The translations under genes and the position numbers were made by a program. The notes beneath the pieces are model-generated. The model saw only the letters and a program-made list of their open reading frames with translations. It had not been told where the DNA came from and made no database searches. Below are positions 38,322 through 46,136 of a stretch of 64,000 nt of DNA, one piece after another. The stretch covers positions 1,612,001 through 1,676,000 of the forward strand of contig NZ_CP022296.1 of the NCBI RefSeq assembly GCF_017310035.1, written 5' to 3'. The DNA is from Nocardioides sp. S5 (lineage in GTDB: Bacteria > Actinomycetota > Actinomycetes > Propionibacteriales > Nocardioidaceae). The stretch's first letter is position 1. Every line of letters starts with the position of its first letter.

Positions 38322-38630
38322 ATGGGTCGGCGCTCGCGGCTGACGCAGCAGAGCGACATCGCGCGCTCGTTCGGCGGAAGGAGCGGGTTCGTGTCCGAGG
38401 AGCTCGACCGCGGCGGAGCCGAGCCCGAGCAGATGAGCCGCCTCGAGCGCTCGGCCGCGTGGCTGCTGTGGAGCGACTCCTCCAACCACTACGAGGAGTA
38501 CGCCGACGACGACCGGGTCGGCGTCAACAGGCTGCTCCCGTCGGCCGAGCTCCTGGTCGCCGTCGGCATCGTGGCGTTCTTCGTCGGGGGCTTCGCAGGG
38601 TTCATCGCGCTGCTGGCGCTCACCCGCTGA
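38322..38630 (+). CDS. Small single-helix membrane protein B
   Basis: A 102-residue protein from ATG 38322. A disordered N-terminus (SRLTQQSDIARSFGGRSGF) is followed by ERSAAWLLWSDSSNHYEEYADDDR, then a C-terminal helix AVGIVAFFVGGFAGFIALLALT. It is paralogous to protein A 14 bases upstream and probably forms a pair with it. Confidence 0.75.
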   Translation: MGRRSRLTQQSDIARSFGGRSGFVSEELDRGGAEPEQMSRLERSAAWLLWSDSSNHYEEYADDDRVGVNRLLPSAELLVAVGIVAFFVGGFAGFIALLALTR

Positions 38631-38641
38631 TCCCGTCCCGG

Positions 38642-38950
38642 TCAGCCCCCGGCGATCCCGGCGCCGTCTGCTCCGTCGCCGCTGTCCGTGTCCTGGGTGG
38701 CGTCCATCTCCAGCTCCTCGCGGCTCTTGGTCCCCTCCGCGTCCGGGTCCAGCGGCTCGGCGAGCGGGTTGTCCTCGCCCGGCTGGAGGTCCTCGGGCAG
38801 CTGGTCGTCGGAGATCCCGCCCAGCGTCGCGTCGTCGGGGGAGGCGGTCCCGCCCTCGTGGTCGGAGTCGGCGGGGCTGGTGCCGCTGCTGGCGTTCGGG
38901 CTCTCGGTGGAGGCGGCGGGGTCGGTCGGGGTCTGGCTCTGGTCGCTCAT
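38642..38950 (-). CDS. Acidic low-complexity hypothetical protein
   Basis: A 102-residue, strongly acidic, Ser/Pro/Asp/Glu-rich protein, almost certainly disordered. The segment ISDDQLPEDLQPGEDNPLAEPLD looks conserved rather than random and may be its working part. No hydrophobic segment. Function unknown. Confidence 0.6.
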   Translation of the reverse strand: MSDQSQTPTDPAASTESPNASSGTSPADSDHEGGTASPDDATLGGISDDQLPEDLQPGEDNPLAEPLDPDAEGTKSREELEMDATQDTDSGDGADGAGIAGG

Positions 38951-39004
38951 GCCACCAGTCCTACTGGCCGCGGAGCCGCGTGACCAGCCCCGTCGGGGTG
39001 GGGC

Positions 39005-39868
39005 TCACGCCAGGGGGAGCCGCTTCTGTCCGCGGGGCAGGTGGGCGTAGCCCAGGCGTACCGCGCTCACGAGCCGCTCGCGCTCCCACGGCCACTCGCC
39101 CACGTCGAGGGCCTGCGACTCGGGCACCCCTCGCGACGCGAGGTCGCGGATCGTCTCGGCGATGATCCCGAGCTCGATGCGTTGGTCCTGCACGAAGTCC
39201 TTGTCCACCACCTTGCCGTGGCCCGGCACCACGACGGTCGCGTCGGTCATCAGCCCGACGACGAGGTCGAGGGTCCCGGGCCACTCGAGCGGCCACGAGT
39301 CGTCGCCGATGAAGGGCGGGTCGGACTCCTCGACCAGGTCGCCGCCGACGATGACGTCGGCGTCCGGCACGCGGACCACGAGGTCCCCGGCGGTGTGACC
39401 GCGGCCGGGGTGAATGAGCTCGACGGCCCGGTCGCCGAGATCGAGGTGGACGGCGGACGAGAAGGTGCGATCGGGCAGGCGGAGCGTGGTGGCGAGGACC
39501 TCCTCGCGCCGCGGGTCGTCGACGCGCTGCTCGAGGTCCTCGAACGTGCGCCGCGCGGACTCCTCGACGTGGTCGCGGGCCCACTCGGTGGCGTGGATCG
39601 GCATCTCGCCGAACTCCTCGACCAGGGTCGCGTTGCCCAAGTGGTGGTCCCAGTGCTCGTGGGTGTTGACCAGCGCGGTGAGCGGGCCGGCGCCGAGTCG
39701 GCGTACGTCGTCGGCGACGACCCGCGCCTGTGCGGCGGAGCCGTGGGTGTCGACCATCACCAGCCCGTCCGAGCCCCCGACCAGCGTGATGTTGACGTGC
39801 ATCCAGTCGTAGTGCGCCACCCACACGCGGGGCGCCACTTCCTCGAACCGCGGGGTGTCGTCGGGCAT
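39005..39868 (-). CDS. MBL-fold metallo-hydrolase
   Basis: A 287-residue metallo-beta-lactamase-fold protein. NTHEHWDHHLGN near residues 68-79 is the HxHxDH motif, followed by HPGRGHTAGDLVV (His) and GGDLVEESDPPF (Asp) and VPGHGKVVD (His), so the dinuclear metal site is complete. Substrate unknown. Minus-strand TAGTGT ends 7 bases before ATG 39868. Confidence 0.9.
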   Translation of the reverse strand: MPDDTPRFEEVAPRVWVAHYDWMHVNITLVGGSDGLVMVDTHGSAAQARVVADDVRRLGAGPLTALVNTHEHWDHHLGNATLVEEFGEMPIHATEWARDHVEESARRTFEDLEQRVDDPRREEVLATTLRLPDRTFSSAVHLDLGDRAVELIHPGRGHTAGDLVVRVPDADVIVGGDLVEESDPPFIGDDSWPLEWPGTLDLVVGLMTDATVVVPGHGKVVDKDFVQDQRIELGIIAETIRDLASRGVPESQALDVGEWPWERERLVSAVRLGYAHLPRGQKRLPLA

Positions 39869-39892
39869 GTCGGCGACACTACGGGCTGCTAG

Positions 39893-39898
39893 TAGAGT
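39893..39898 (+). promoter_or_regulatory. hrcA operon -10
   Basis: TAGAGT lies just upstream of and touching the CIRCE element, so HrcA bound to CIRCE would cover the transcription start. No clear -35. Confidence 0.5.
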
Positions 39899-39924
39899 TG
39901 GCACTCCGGTTTGACGAGTGCCAG
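39898..39924 (+). promoter_or_regulatory. CIRCE element (HrcA operator)
   Basis: TTGGCACTC-9 bases-GAGTGCCAG matches CIRCE (TTAGCACTC-N9-GAGTGCTAA) at 15 of 18 arm positions, with the 8 inner positions perfectly palindromic. It lies directly upstream of hrcA, giving heat-shock autoregulation of the hrcA-dnaJ-rsmE operon. Confidence 0.93.
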
Positions 39925-39938
39925 CGAGGAGGGCGTAC

Positions 39939-40961
39939 GTGGTCGACGATCGCAAGCTCGACGTGCTGCGCGCCATCGTGGAGGACTACGTCGCCACCGA
40001 GGAGCCGGTGGGCTCCAAGGCCCTCGTGGAGCGCCATGGCCTGGGCGTCTCCCCGGCCACGGTGCGCAACGACATGGCAGCGCTGGAGGACGAGGGCTAC
40101 ATCCACCAGCCCCACACCAGCGCGGGCCGGGTGCCCACCGACAAGGGCTACCGGCTCTTCGTCGACAAGCTCGCCACCCTCAAGCCGATGAGCGTGGCCG
40201 AGCGCCGCGCGATCTCCACGCTGCTCGACGGCGCGGTCGACCTCGACGACGTGGTGCAGAAGTCGGTGCGGCTGCTGAGCCAGCTGACCCGCCAGGTCGC
40301 CATCGTGCAGTACCCCACGCTCTCGCGCTCGACCGTGCGCCACGTCGAGCTCGTCGCGCTGACCCCGACCCGGTTGATGGTGATCCTCATCCTCAGCACC
40401 GGTCGGGTCGAGCAGCGCCTCGTCGAGCTCGACACCCCCGTCGTCGACACCGACCTCGCCGAGCTGCGCGTCGCGGTCAACCAGGTGTCCGCGGGCGTCC
40501 AGATCGCGGCTGCGGCCGCCGCGCTGGGCGAGCTGCCCGACGCCGTGCGCCCCGCGCAGGTCGACTCCGCACGTGCGGTCGTCGGCGTGCTGGTCGAGGC
40601 GATGTCCGACCACCGCAGCGACGAGCGGGTCGCGGTCAGCGGCACCGCCAACCTCGCCCGCTACGGCGACTTCGACACCGCCGTGCGTCCCCTGCTCGAG
40701 GCGCTGGAGGAGCACGTCGTGCTGCTGAAGCTGCTGGGGGAGTCGGGCGTCGACGCCCTCACCGTTCGCATCGGGCACGAAGGCCCCTACTCAGAGCTCG
40801 CCGCGACCAGCGTCGTGGCCACCGGCTACGGACCGCAGGAGTTCCACCTCGGCTCCCTCGGCGTGGTCGGACCCACCCGGATGGACTACCCCGGATCCAT
40901 GGCAGCCGTGCGCGCGGTCGCGCGCTACGTCTCGCGGATCCTCGATGAAGGAAACCAGTGA
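39939..40961 (+). CDS. hrcA: Heat-inducible transcription repressor HrcA
   Basis: A 340-residue repressor with an N-terminal winged helix ([59 protein letters not shown]) and a dimerisation plus insert domain ending [22 protein letters not shown] 39939 was chosen because GAGGAGG sits 6 bases upstream; the frame is open into CIRCE. HrcA binds CIRCE and is restored by GroEL. Its stop overlaps dnaJ as GTGA. Confidence 0.97.
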   Translation: MVDDRKLDVLRAIVEDYVATEEPVGSKALVERHGLGVSPATVRNDMAALEDEGYIHQPHTSAGRVPTDKGYRLFVDKLATLKPMSVAERRAISTLLDGAVDLDDVVQKSVRLLSQLTRQVAIVQYPTLSRSTVRHVELVALTPTRLMVILILSTGRVEQRLVELDTPVVDTDLAELRVAVNQVSAGVQIAAAAAALGELPDAVRPAQVDSARAVVGVLVEAMSDHRSDERVAVSGTANLARYGDFDTAVRPLLEALEEHVVLLKLLGESGVDALTVRIGHEGPYSELAATSVVATGYGPQEFHLGSLGVVGPTRMDYPGSMAAVRAVARYVSRILDEGNQ

Positions 40962-42118
40962 CCCAGGACCCCTACGAGATCCTCGGCGTCTCGCGTGACG
41001 CCAGCGCCGACGAGATCAAGAAGGCCTACCGCAGGCTGGCCCGCCAGCTGCACCCCGACGTCAACCCCGACCCGGAGACGCAGGAGCGGTTCAAGGACGT
41101 CTCGCGCGCCTACGAGGTGCTGAGCGACCCCGGCAAGCGGCAGGCCTACGACCGTGGTGGCGACGCCTTCAGCCAGGGCTTCGGTGCCGGCCAGGGCTTC
41201 AGCTTCACCGACATCATGGACGCGTTCTTCGGTGGCGGCGCTCCGGGCGGCGGCCAGACCCGCGGCCCGCGCTCACGTGCCCGCCGCGGCCAGGACGCCC
41301 TCATCCGCCTCGACGTCACGCTCGCCGAGGCCGCCTTCGGCGTCACCCGCGACCTCAAGGTCGACACCGCCCTGCGGTGCGAGGCCTGCGAGGGCGAGGG
41401 CACCGCACCCGGCACGAAGCCCGTGGCCTGCGAGACCTGCCACGGCCAGGGTGAGGTCGCGGTCGTGCAGCGCTCCTTCCTCGGCGAGATCCGAACCCTG
41501 CGTCCCTGCGCGGCGTGCCGCGGCTTCGGCTCGGTCATCCCCGACCCGTGCCGCGAGTGCTCCGGCGACGGCCGGGTCCGCTCGCGCCGCACGCTGACGG
41601 TGAAGATTCCCGCCGGCGTCGACCACGGCACCCGCGTCCAGCTCACCAGCCAGGGCGAGGTCGGCCCCGGCGGTGGTCCCGCCGGCGACCTCTACGTCGA
41701 GATCCACGTCGAGCCCCACAAGACCTTCACCCGCCACGGCCACGACCTCCACACCACGATCTCGCTGCCGATGACGGCCGCGGCGCTCGGCACGCAGCTC
41801 ACGTTGCCGCTGCTCGAGGCCGACCTCGAGACGTCGGAGGAGTCGGAGACCGTGACGACCTACGACCTCGAGATCCGTCCCGGCACGCAGTCGGGCAGCG
41901 AGCAGGTCATCCGCGGTTTCGGCGTGCCGAGCCTGCGGGGTGGTCGCGGCGACCTCGTCGTCAGCATCTCCGTCGACACCCCGACCCGCCTCGACCCCCG
42001 CCAGGAGGAGCTGCTGCGCGAGCTCGCGGCGATCCGTGGCGAGGAGACCCCGGACGGCCAGGTCGAGGCGCCCCACAAGTCGATGTTCGGCCGGCTGCGC
42101 GAAGCCTTCCAGGGCTGA
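40958..42118 (+). CDS. dnaJ: Molecular chaperone DnaJ (hrcA-linked type)
   Basis: A 386-residue cochaperone of DnaK. It has a J domain (residues 1-67, HPD at 33-35), a G/F-rich region ([13 protein letters not shown]), four CxxCxGxG zinc motifs ([32 protein letters not shown]) and two C-terminal beta domains. It is complete. GTG 40958 overlaps the hrcA stop, so the pair is coupled and CIRCE-controlled. Confidence 0.97.
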   Translation: MTQDPYEILGVSRDASADEIKKAYRRLARQLHPDVNPDPETQERFKDVSRAYEVLSDPGKRQAYDRGGDAFSQGFGAGQGFSFTDIMDAFFGGGAPGGGQTRGPRSRARRGQDALIRLDVTLAEAAFGVTRDLKVDTALRCEACEGEGTAPGTKPVACETCHGQGEVAVVQRSFLGEIRTLRPCAACRGFGSVIPDPCRECSGDGRVRSRRTLTVKIPAGVDHGTRVQLTSQGEVGPGGGPAGDLYVEIHVEPHKTFTRHGHDLHTTISLPMTAAALGTQLTLPLLEADLETSEESETVTTYDLEIRPGTQSGSEQVIRGFGVPSLRGGRGDLVVSISVDTPTRLDPRQEELLRELAAIRGEETPDGQVEAPHKSMFGRLREAFQG

Positions 42119-42122
42119 GCCG

Positions 42123-42863
42123 GTGTCGCTGCCGGTCCACCTCGTCGAGTCGCTGGCCGACGTGTCGGTCGGCTCCGTCGTCGAGGTGAGCGGTGACGAG
42201 GCTCACCACGCCGTCGCCGTACGCCGCCTGCGCGAGGGCGAGCACGTCGTGCTGACCGACGGCCTCGGGACCTCGGCCACCGGAGCCGTCACCTCCACCG
42301 GCAAGCGGGTCTTCGCGGTCTCCGTCGGGTCCGTCGACGTCGTCGCGCGACCCGAGCCGGCCGTCACCGTGGTGCAGGCGCTGCCCAAGGGGGAGCGCGG
42401 CGAGCTCGCGGTCGCGGTGCTCACCGAGGTCGGTGTCGACCGGGTCGTGCCGTGGGCGGCATCGCGTTCGGTCGCCGTCTGGAAGGGCGAGCGGGCCGCG
42501 AAGTCCCACGCGAAGTGGCAGGCGACCGCCCGCGAGGCTGCCAAGCAGTCCCGGCGCTCGTGGCTGCCCACGGTCACGCCGCTGGCCTCGACGGCCGACC
42601 TCGCCGCGCTGGTCGCGGAGGCAGACCTCGCGGTCGTGCTGCACGAGGACGCGACCGCGCCGCTCAGCGCCGTCGACGTACCCGCCTCCGGTCGGATCGT
42701 CGTCGTCGTCGGCCCCGAGGGCGGCATCGCGCCCGAGGAGCTCGACGCCCTGGTCGCCGCAGGAGCGGTGTCCGTACGACTGGGCGCGGAGGTGCTGCGC
42801 ACCTCGACCGCCGGTGTCGTCGCGGTCGCGGCGCTGCTGAGCCGCACCAGCCGCTGGGGCTGA
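42123..42863 (+). CDS. rsmE: 16S rRNA (uracil1498-N3)-methyltransferase
   Basis: A 246-residue SPOUT methyltransferase. It has an N-terminal PUA-like domain (VSGDEAHHAVAVRRLREGE) and the C-terminal knot with VVVGPEGGIAPEELDAL and VRLGAEVLRTSTAGVVAVAALL. It methylates U1498 of 16S rRNA with SAM. GTG 42123 is 5 bases after dnaJ. It is the last gene of the hrcA operon. Confidence 0.95.
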   Translation: MSLPVHLVESLADVSVGSVVEVSGDEAHHAVAVRRLREGEHVVLTDGLGTSATGAVTSTGKRVFAVSVGSVDVVARPEPAVTVVQALPKGERGELAVAVLTEVGVDRVVPWAASRSVAVWKGERAAKSHAKWQATAREAAKQSRRSWLPTVTPLASTADLAALVAEADLAVVLHEDATAPLSAVDVPASGRIVVVVGPEGGIAPEELDALVAAGAVSVRLGAEVLRTSTAGVVAVAALLSRTSRWG

Positions 42864-42882
42864 TCCGGCCCTCCGGCGCGTC

Positions 42883-42917
42883 GGGCGACCACAACTCACG
42901 TATGGCTCGGGTCGCCC
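42883..42917 (+). terminator. Hairpin after rsmE
   Basis: GGGCGACC (42883-42890) pairs with GGTCGCCC (42910-42917) across a 19-base loop. If it is the host terminator, the IS110 left end lies to its right. Confidence 0.5.
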
Positions 42918-43094
42918 CGCGTGGACAGCGTCGAGGCTTCGACTTCTGGTCGTCCGGCGCGCCGGGGGCTCAGACGGTATGACGTGACCGCCTCGGCGTG
43001 AGGGGGTTGCGGGCCGGGGCCTCTCACATGCATGTACGTGGGTTGTCGGGCAGGAGTGGCCTGCTCGACCTATCCACAGGCATAGGAGGCCCCG

Positions 43095-44174
43095 GTGATT
43101 TCTGAGCGTACGAGCGTTGGGCTCGATGTGCACGCACGATCGGTGATGGCAGCCGGTCTTGACGCAATGACCGGTGAGGTGTTCAAGCAGAAGCTCGTCC
43201 CGGCCAGCGAGGTGGTCGTGGACTGGTTGCGGGGGCTGCCGGGCCCGGTGGCGGTGACCTATGAGGCCGGACCGACCGGATTCGGCCTCTACCGGGCGAT
43301 CACCGCAGCCGGGATCCGCTGCGAAGTGGCTGCGCCATCGAAGCTGAACCGGCCGCCCGGGGATCGCGTCAAGACCGACGCCAAGGACGCCCTGCTCCTC
43401 GCGCAACTGCTCCAAGTCGGACAGATCGTTCCGGTCAGGGTTCCCACCATCACCGAGGAAGCCGCCCGCGACCTGGTCCGGGCTCGTGAAGATGTCCGCG
43501 GCGACCTGATGCGGGCCCGGCACCGAGTCTCGAAGTTGCTGCTGCGCCACGGCCACGTCTACTACGGCGGGAACGCCTGGACCGGCAAGCACCAGGCGTG
43601 GCTGCACGGCATCCGGTTCGACCAGCCCGGCACTCGCGCCGCCTACGAGGCCGACCTCGAAGCGGTCGAGTTCACCCTGGCCCGCCGCAACCGGCTCGAC
43701 GCTGCGATCACCGCGATGGCTGCCGACAGCGAGTTCACCGACCTGACCCGACGCCTGTGCTGCCTACGGGGGATCTCCACCCTGACCGGGTTCGCACTCG
43801 CGGTCGAACTGGGCGACTGGACCAGGTTCACCGGCTCCAGCATCGGCGCCTACCTCGGTCTGGTGCCCTCCGAGCACTCCAGCGGCGACTCGCGCAGGCA
43901 GGGTGGAATCACCAAGACCGGCAACACCCACGCCCGCCGTCTGCTGATCGAGGCCGCATGGCACCACCAGCCCCGCTACACCGTCGGGCCCACCATGCAG
44001 GCCCGGTGGGAACAGGCCACCCCCGCCGCCAGAGTCCGCGGACACGCCGGCAACCAGCGGCTGCACCACCAATGGGCCAAGTACACGGCCCGGAAGAAGA
44101 AGCACACCGTGGCCAACACCGCGATCGCCCGCGAACTCGCCGGCTGGTGCTGGTCACTGGCCACCCTCGAGTAG
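43095..44174 (+). CDS. IS110-family transposase (DEDD recombinase)
   Basis: A 359-residue protein. The N-terminal RuvC-like DEDD domain has VGLDVHARS (Asp11), VTYEAGPTG (Glu) and KTDAKDALLLA (two Asp). The C-terminal Tnp_20 domain has LRGISTLTGFALAVELGDWTRF and LGLVPSEHSSGDSRRQGGITKTGN, which holds the catalytic Ser. Both domains look complete, so the enzyme is probably active. GTG 43095 has AGGAGG 5 bases upstream. It is on the same strand as rsmE. Confidence 0.95.
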   Translation: MISERTSVGLDVHARSVMAAGLDAMTGEVFKQKLVPASEVVVDWLRGLPGPVAVTYEAGPTGFGLYRAITAAGIRCEVAAPSKLNRPPGDRVKTDAKDALLLAQLLQVGQIVPVRVPTITEEAARDLVRAREDVRGDLMRARHRVSKLLLRHGHVYYGGNAWTGKHQAWLHGIRFDQPGTRAAYEADLEAVEFTLARRNRLDAAITAMAADSEFTDLTRRLCCLRGISTLTGFALAVELGDWTRFTGSSIGAYLGLVPSEHSSGDSRRQGGITKTGNTHARRLLIEAAWHHQPRYTVGPTMQARWEQATPAARVRGHAGNQRLHHQWAKYTARKKKHTVANTAIARELAGWCWSLATLE

Positions 44175-44328
44175 CCACACCCCTGACTTGATCTGGAACC
44201 GGTCCCTGCGTGCAGCGCGAGGAGCCGACCCGCGATTCGACTGTGAGCCACGAGCCCGACTCGTGACGCTCGACCTCAGAGAAGCGGAGCGCTCCTGCCG
44301 AACGCCGTCCTGCGGTACCCAACCCGCG

Positions 44329-44338
44329 CATATCAGTC
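44329..44338 (+). repeat. Direct repeat CATATCAGTC, copy 1
   Basis: CATATCAGTC recurs at 44455-44464, 126 bases away. Copy 1 lies in the IS110 right flank. Confidence 0.5.
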
Positions 44339-44391
44339 TCGACCGCGCGTCGCGAAGACACGCTGCGCAGACGACCAGATCCAGACCAAGC

Positions 44392-44428
44392 GAGGCGCCG
44401 TCAGGCCACCCAGGCCCGACGGCGCCTC
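44392..44428. terminator. Terminator of the GerMN-sigma operon
   Basis: GAGGCGCCGTC (44392-44402) and GACGGCGCCTC (44418-44428) form an 11-bp perfect stem; GGCC-ACCCA-GGCC can pair inside the loop. It lies 31 bases past the minus-strand stop at 44459. Confidence 0.75.
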
Positions 44429-44454
44429 ACCCTGCCCTTGACAGGCGCGACCTA

Positions 44455-44464
44455 CATATCAGTC
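44455..44464 (+). repeat. Direct repeat CATATCAGTC, copy 2
   Basis: Contains the stop codon of the minus-strand GerMN gene (TGA at 44461-44459). A match to copy 1 at 44329-44338. Confidence 0.5.
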
Positions 44465-45508
44465 GACGATGGTGATCCGCCGGTCGTCGACGTGGAAGCG
44501 TCCCTCGCTTGACGGATCATCGGTCCGCGAGACCACCAGGTAGTCACCCGGCGGCACGGTCGTGAGGTCGAACGTCACCCCGAACGGGAAGAGGCGGTCC
44601 TGGTAGGTCCCCGCGATCGCCGGCTGTTCGGCGACGACCTCCACGACGCCTGACAGGCGCTGGATGCGGGTGACGATGGTGCCCTCGAAGGAGTTGCCGA
44701 CGCCCTTCACCGTGAACGGCTCGTCGTTGTCGACCTGCTGCCCCTCGGACGGATCGCTCAGGGAGACGTGGGCCAGGGTCGCCAGGTCAGACCCCACCGC
44801 CAGCTCCTCCGAGGTCGGGACACCGAGGACCTGATCAGTGATCTCTCCGTACAGCAGGAACCTCACGGGAAGTCGTTCGCCGACAGCTCCCTGCGCCGTC
44901 CGGACGAGCTGCTCGACTGCCAGTCCCGCCTCGGCGGACGTCAGCGCGCCACGATCGCGCAGACTTCCCTCGACGTCCCCTCCGAGATCTACCTCGATCC
45001 GGTCCTCGAAGGGCACCACGCGCGCCGTCGCATCCGTCATCGGCGGCCACGGCACCCGGTAGTCGGGGTCGAGAGGTGCCAAGGGTGGTCCGGCCGCCCC
45101 TGTGCGCCCCACGGCGGCCGAGACGGCGGTCGCCAGGGGATCGCCGCCCAGCCGTCGGAACTCGCGGAAGAGCCGCGGCCCGTCCGGGGTGTCACCCACG
45201 TAGTAGATCGCCATCGTCGAGGTCGCCGGCTCGGTCGCCGTCGGCGGGTCCGGTGTCGTCGGCTCGGTGATCGGCTGGCTCGGACCGGTCGACGTCGCCG
45301 GGTCCGGCGCGCTGACCTGCGGCGTACCACCGGTGCTCAGCGCCATGGCCGTCGCCACCGACGCCGCGACCAGCCCGGCGCCGCCGGCGGCCCACCAGCC
45401 ACGACGGGGACGGCGTACGCCGGTCTCCGCGCGGATCGCGTCGAGCCGGTCGCCTGGCGCGACGTCGTCGGCCACCTCGTGCAGCAGGTCCGTGATGCGG
45501 TCGCTCAT
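44459..45508 (-). CDS. Membrane-anchored GerMN/Gmad2 protein, possible anti-sigma factor
   Basis: A 349-residue protein. The N-terminal 40 residues (MSDRITDLLHEVADDVAPGDRL) are cytoplasmic, a single helix follows (WWAAGGAGLVAASVATAMAL), then a T/P-rich linker, a GerMN domain (AIYYVGDTPDGPRLFREFRRL to LAVEQLVRTAQGAVGERLPV) and a C-terminal Gmad2 immunoglobulin-like domain (FTVKGVGNSFEGTIVTRI). Its ATG overlaps the sigma gene's TGA as ATGA. A one-helix protein immediately after a SigE-type sigma gene is the usual place of an anti-sigma factor (inference); it has no zinc anti-sigma motif. Confidence 0.8.
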   Translation of the reverse strand: MSDRITDLLHEVADDVAPGDRLDAIRAETGVRRPRRGWWAAGGAGLVAASVATAMALSTGGTPQVSAPDPATSTGPSQPITEPTTPDPPTATEPATSTMAIYYVGDTPDGPRLFREFRRLGGDPLATAVSAAVGRTGAAGPPLAPLDPDYRVPWPPMTDATARVVPFEDRIEVDLGGDVEGSLRDRGALTSAEAGLAVEQLVRTAQGAVGERLPVRFLLYGEITDQVLGVPTSEELAVGSDLATLAHVSLSDPSEGQQVDNDEPFTVKGVGNSFEGTIVTRIQRLSGVVEVVAEQPAIAGTYQDRLFPFGVTFDLTTVPPGDYLVVSRTDDPSSEGRFHVDDRRITIVD

Positions 45509-46035
45509 GAGCCGTCCTCCCACCAGTCGCCGAGCAGGTCGCGCAGGGCGGCGCTGCCTCGGTGTGCGTGTGCCTTGACCGAGCCCGGGGCGATCGCGAG
45601 GGCGTCGGCGATCTGGGCCTCGGACCAGTCGAGGTAGTGCCTCAGCACCAGCACCTCGCGCTGCCGGTCCGAGAGCTGCAGCAGCGCCGCGCGTACGGCG
45701 TCGCGGCGCGCGCCTGCGACCGAGGGGCCGTCGACGGTGACGTCACCGAGGGTGGTCCTGCGGGCGTGCCGGTCCACCACGACGCGGTGGCGCAGGGCCG
45801 AGCGGGAGCGGTTGACCACCGCCTGGCGCAGGTAGGCCAGCGCCTTGTCGGGGTCGCGCAGTCGCGACCACTTGCCGTGCATCGCGACGAACGCGTCCTG
45901 CACGACGTCCTCGGCAGCGCCCTGGTCGTGGACCAGGAGCACCGAGAGGCGCACGAGCTGGCGCCAGTGGGCGGCGTAGAGCTGCTCGACGGCCGTGTCG
46001 GCGTCGGCCGTCTCGAGCCGAGGGGGAGCGGCCAC
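45505..46035 (-). CDS. SigE-type ECF RNA polymerase sigma factor
   Basis: A 176-residue sigma factor. Region 2 is EQLYAAHWRQLVRLSVLLVHDQGAAEDVVQDAFVAMHGKW and region 4 is ALLQLSDRQREVLVLRHYLDWSEAQIADALAIAPGSVKAHAHRGSAALR. There is no region 3. GTG 46035 was chosen because AGGAAGG sits 6 bases upstream. A longer form from GTG 46071 is possible. It is coupled to the GerMN membrane protein and lies 101 bases after the GerMN lipoprotein. Confidence 0.92.
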   Translation of the reverse strand: MAAPPRLETADADTAVEQLYAAHWRQLVRLSVLLVHDQGAAEDVVQDAFVAMHGKWSRLRDPDKALAYLRQAVVNRSRSALRHRVVVDRHARRTTLGDVTVDGPSVAGARRDAVRAALLQLSDRQREVLVLRHYLDWSEAQIADALAIAPGSVKAHAHRGSAALRDLLGDWWEDGS

Positions 46036-46136
46036 GAGCACCCTTCCTCGGCGTGTGGTCTGGATCGTCACGCTGTGGGACGCGCCGGGGCGCGATCCGG
46101 TTGACGTGGGTTCGAGTCGGTCGCTGCGCGATCTCC

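Larger units (their letters stand above)
42918..44391 (+). mobile_element. IS110-family insertion element (limits approximate)
   Basis: A 359-codon DEDD transposase flanked by noncoding DNA of about 180 bases on the left and 215 on the right, set between the rsmE hairpin and the 44392-44428 terminator of the next operon. IS110 elements have no usual terminal repeats and make no or very short duplications, so exact ends cannot be fixed by eye. The noncoding flank should hold the guide (bridge) RNA known from this family. Hairpins at 43042-43056 (GCAGG/CCTGC region) and 44249-44265 (CACGAG-CCCGA-CTCGTG) are candidates for parts of it. Confidence 0.6.

Noticed and set aside
44455..44464. IS110 target-site duplication
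   Set aside because: IS110 elements do not make 10-bp duplications, and both copies lie on the same side of the transposase; kept only as an unexplained repeat.
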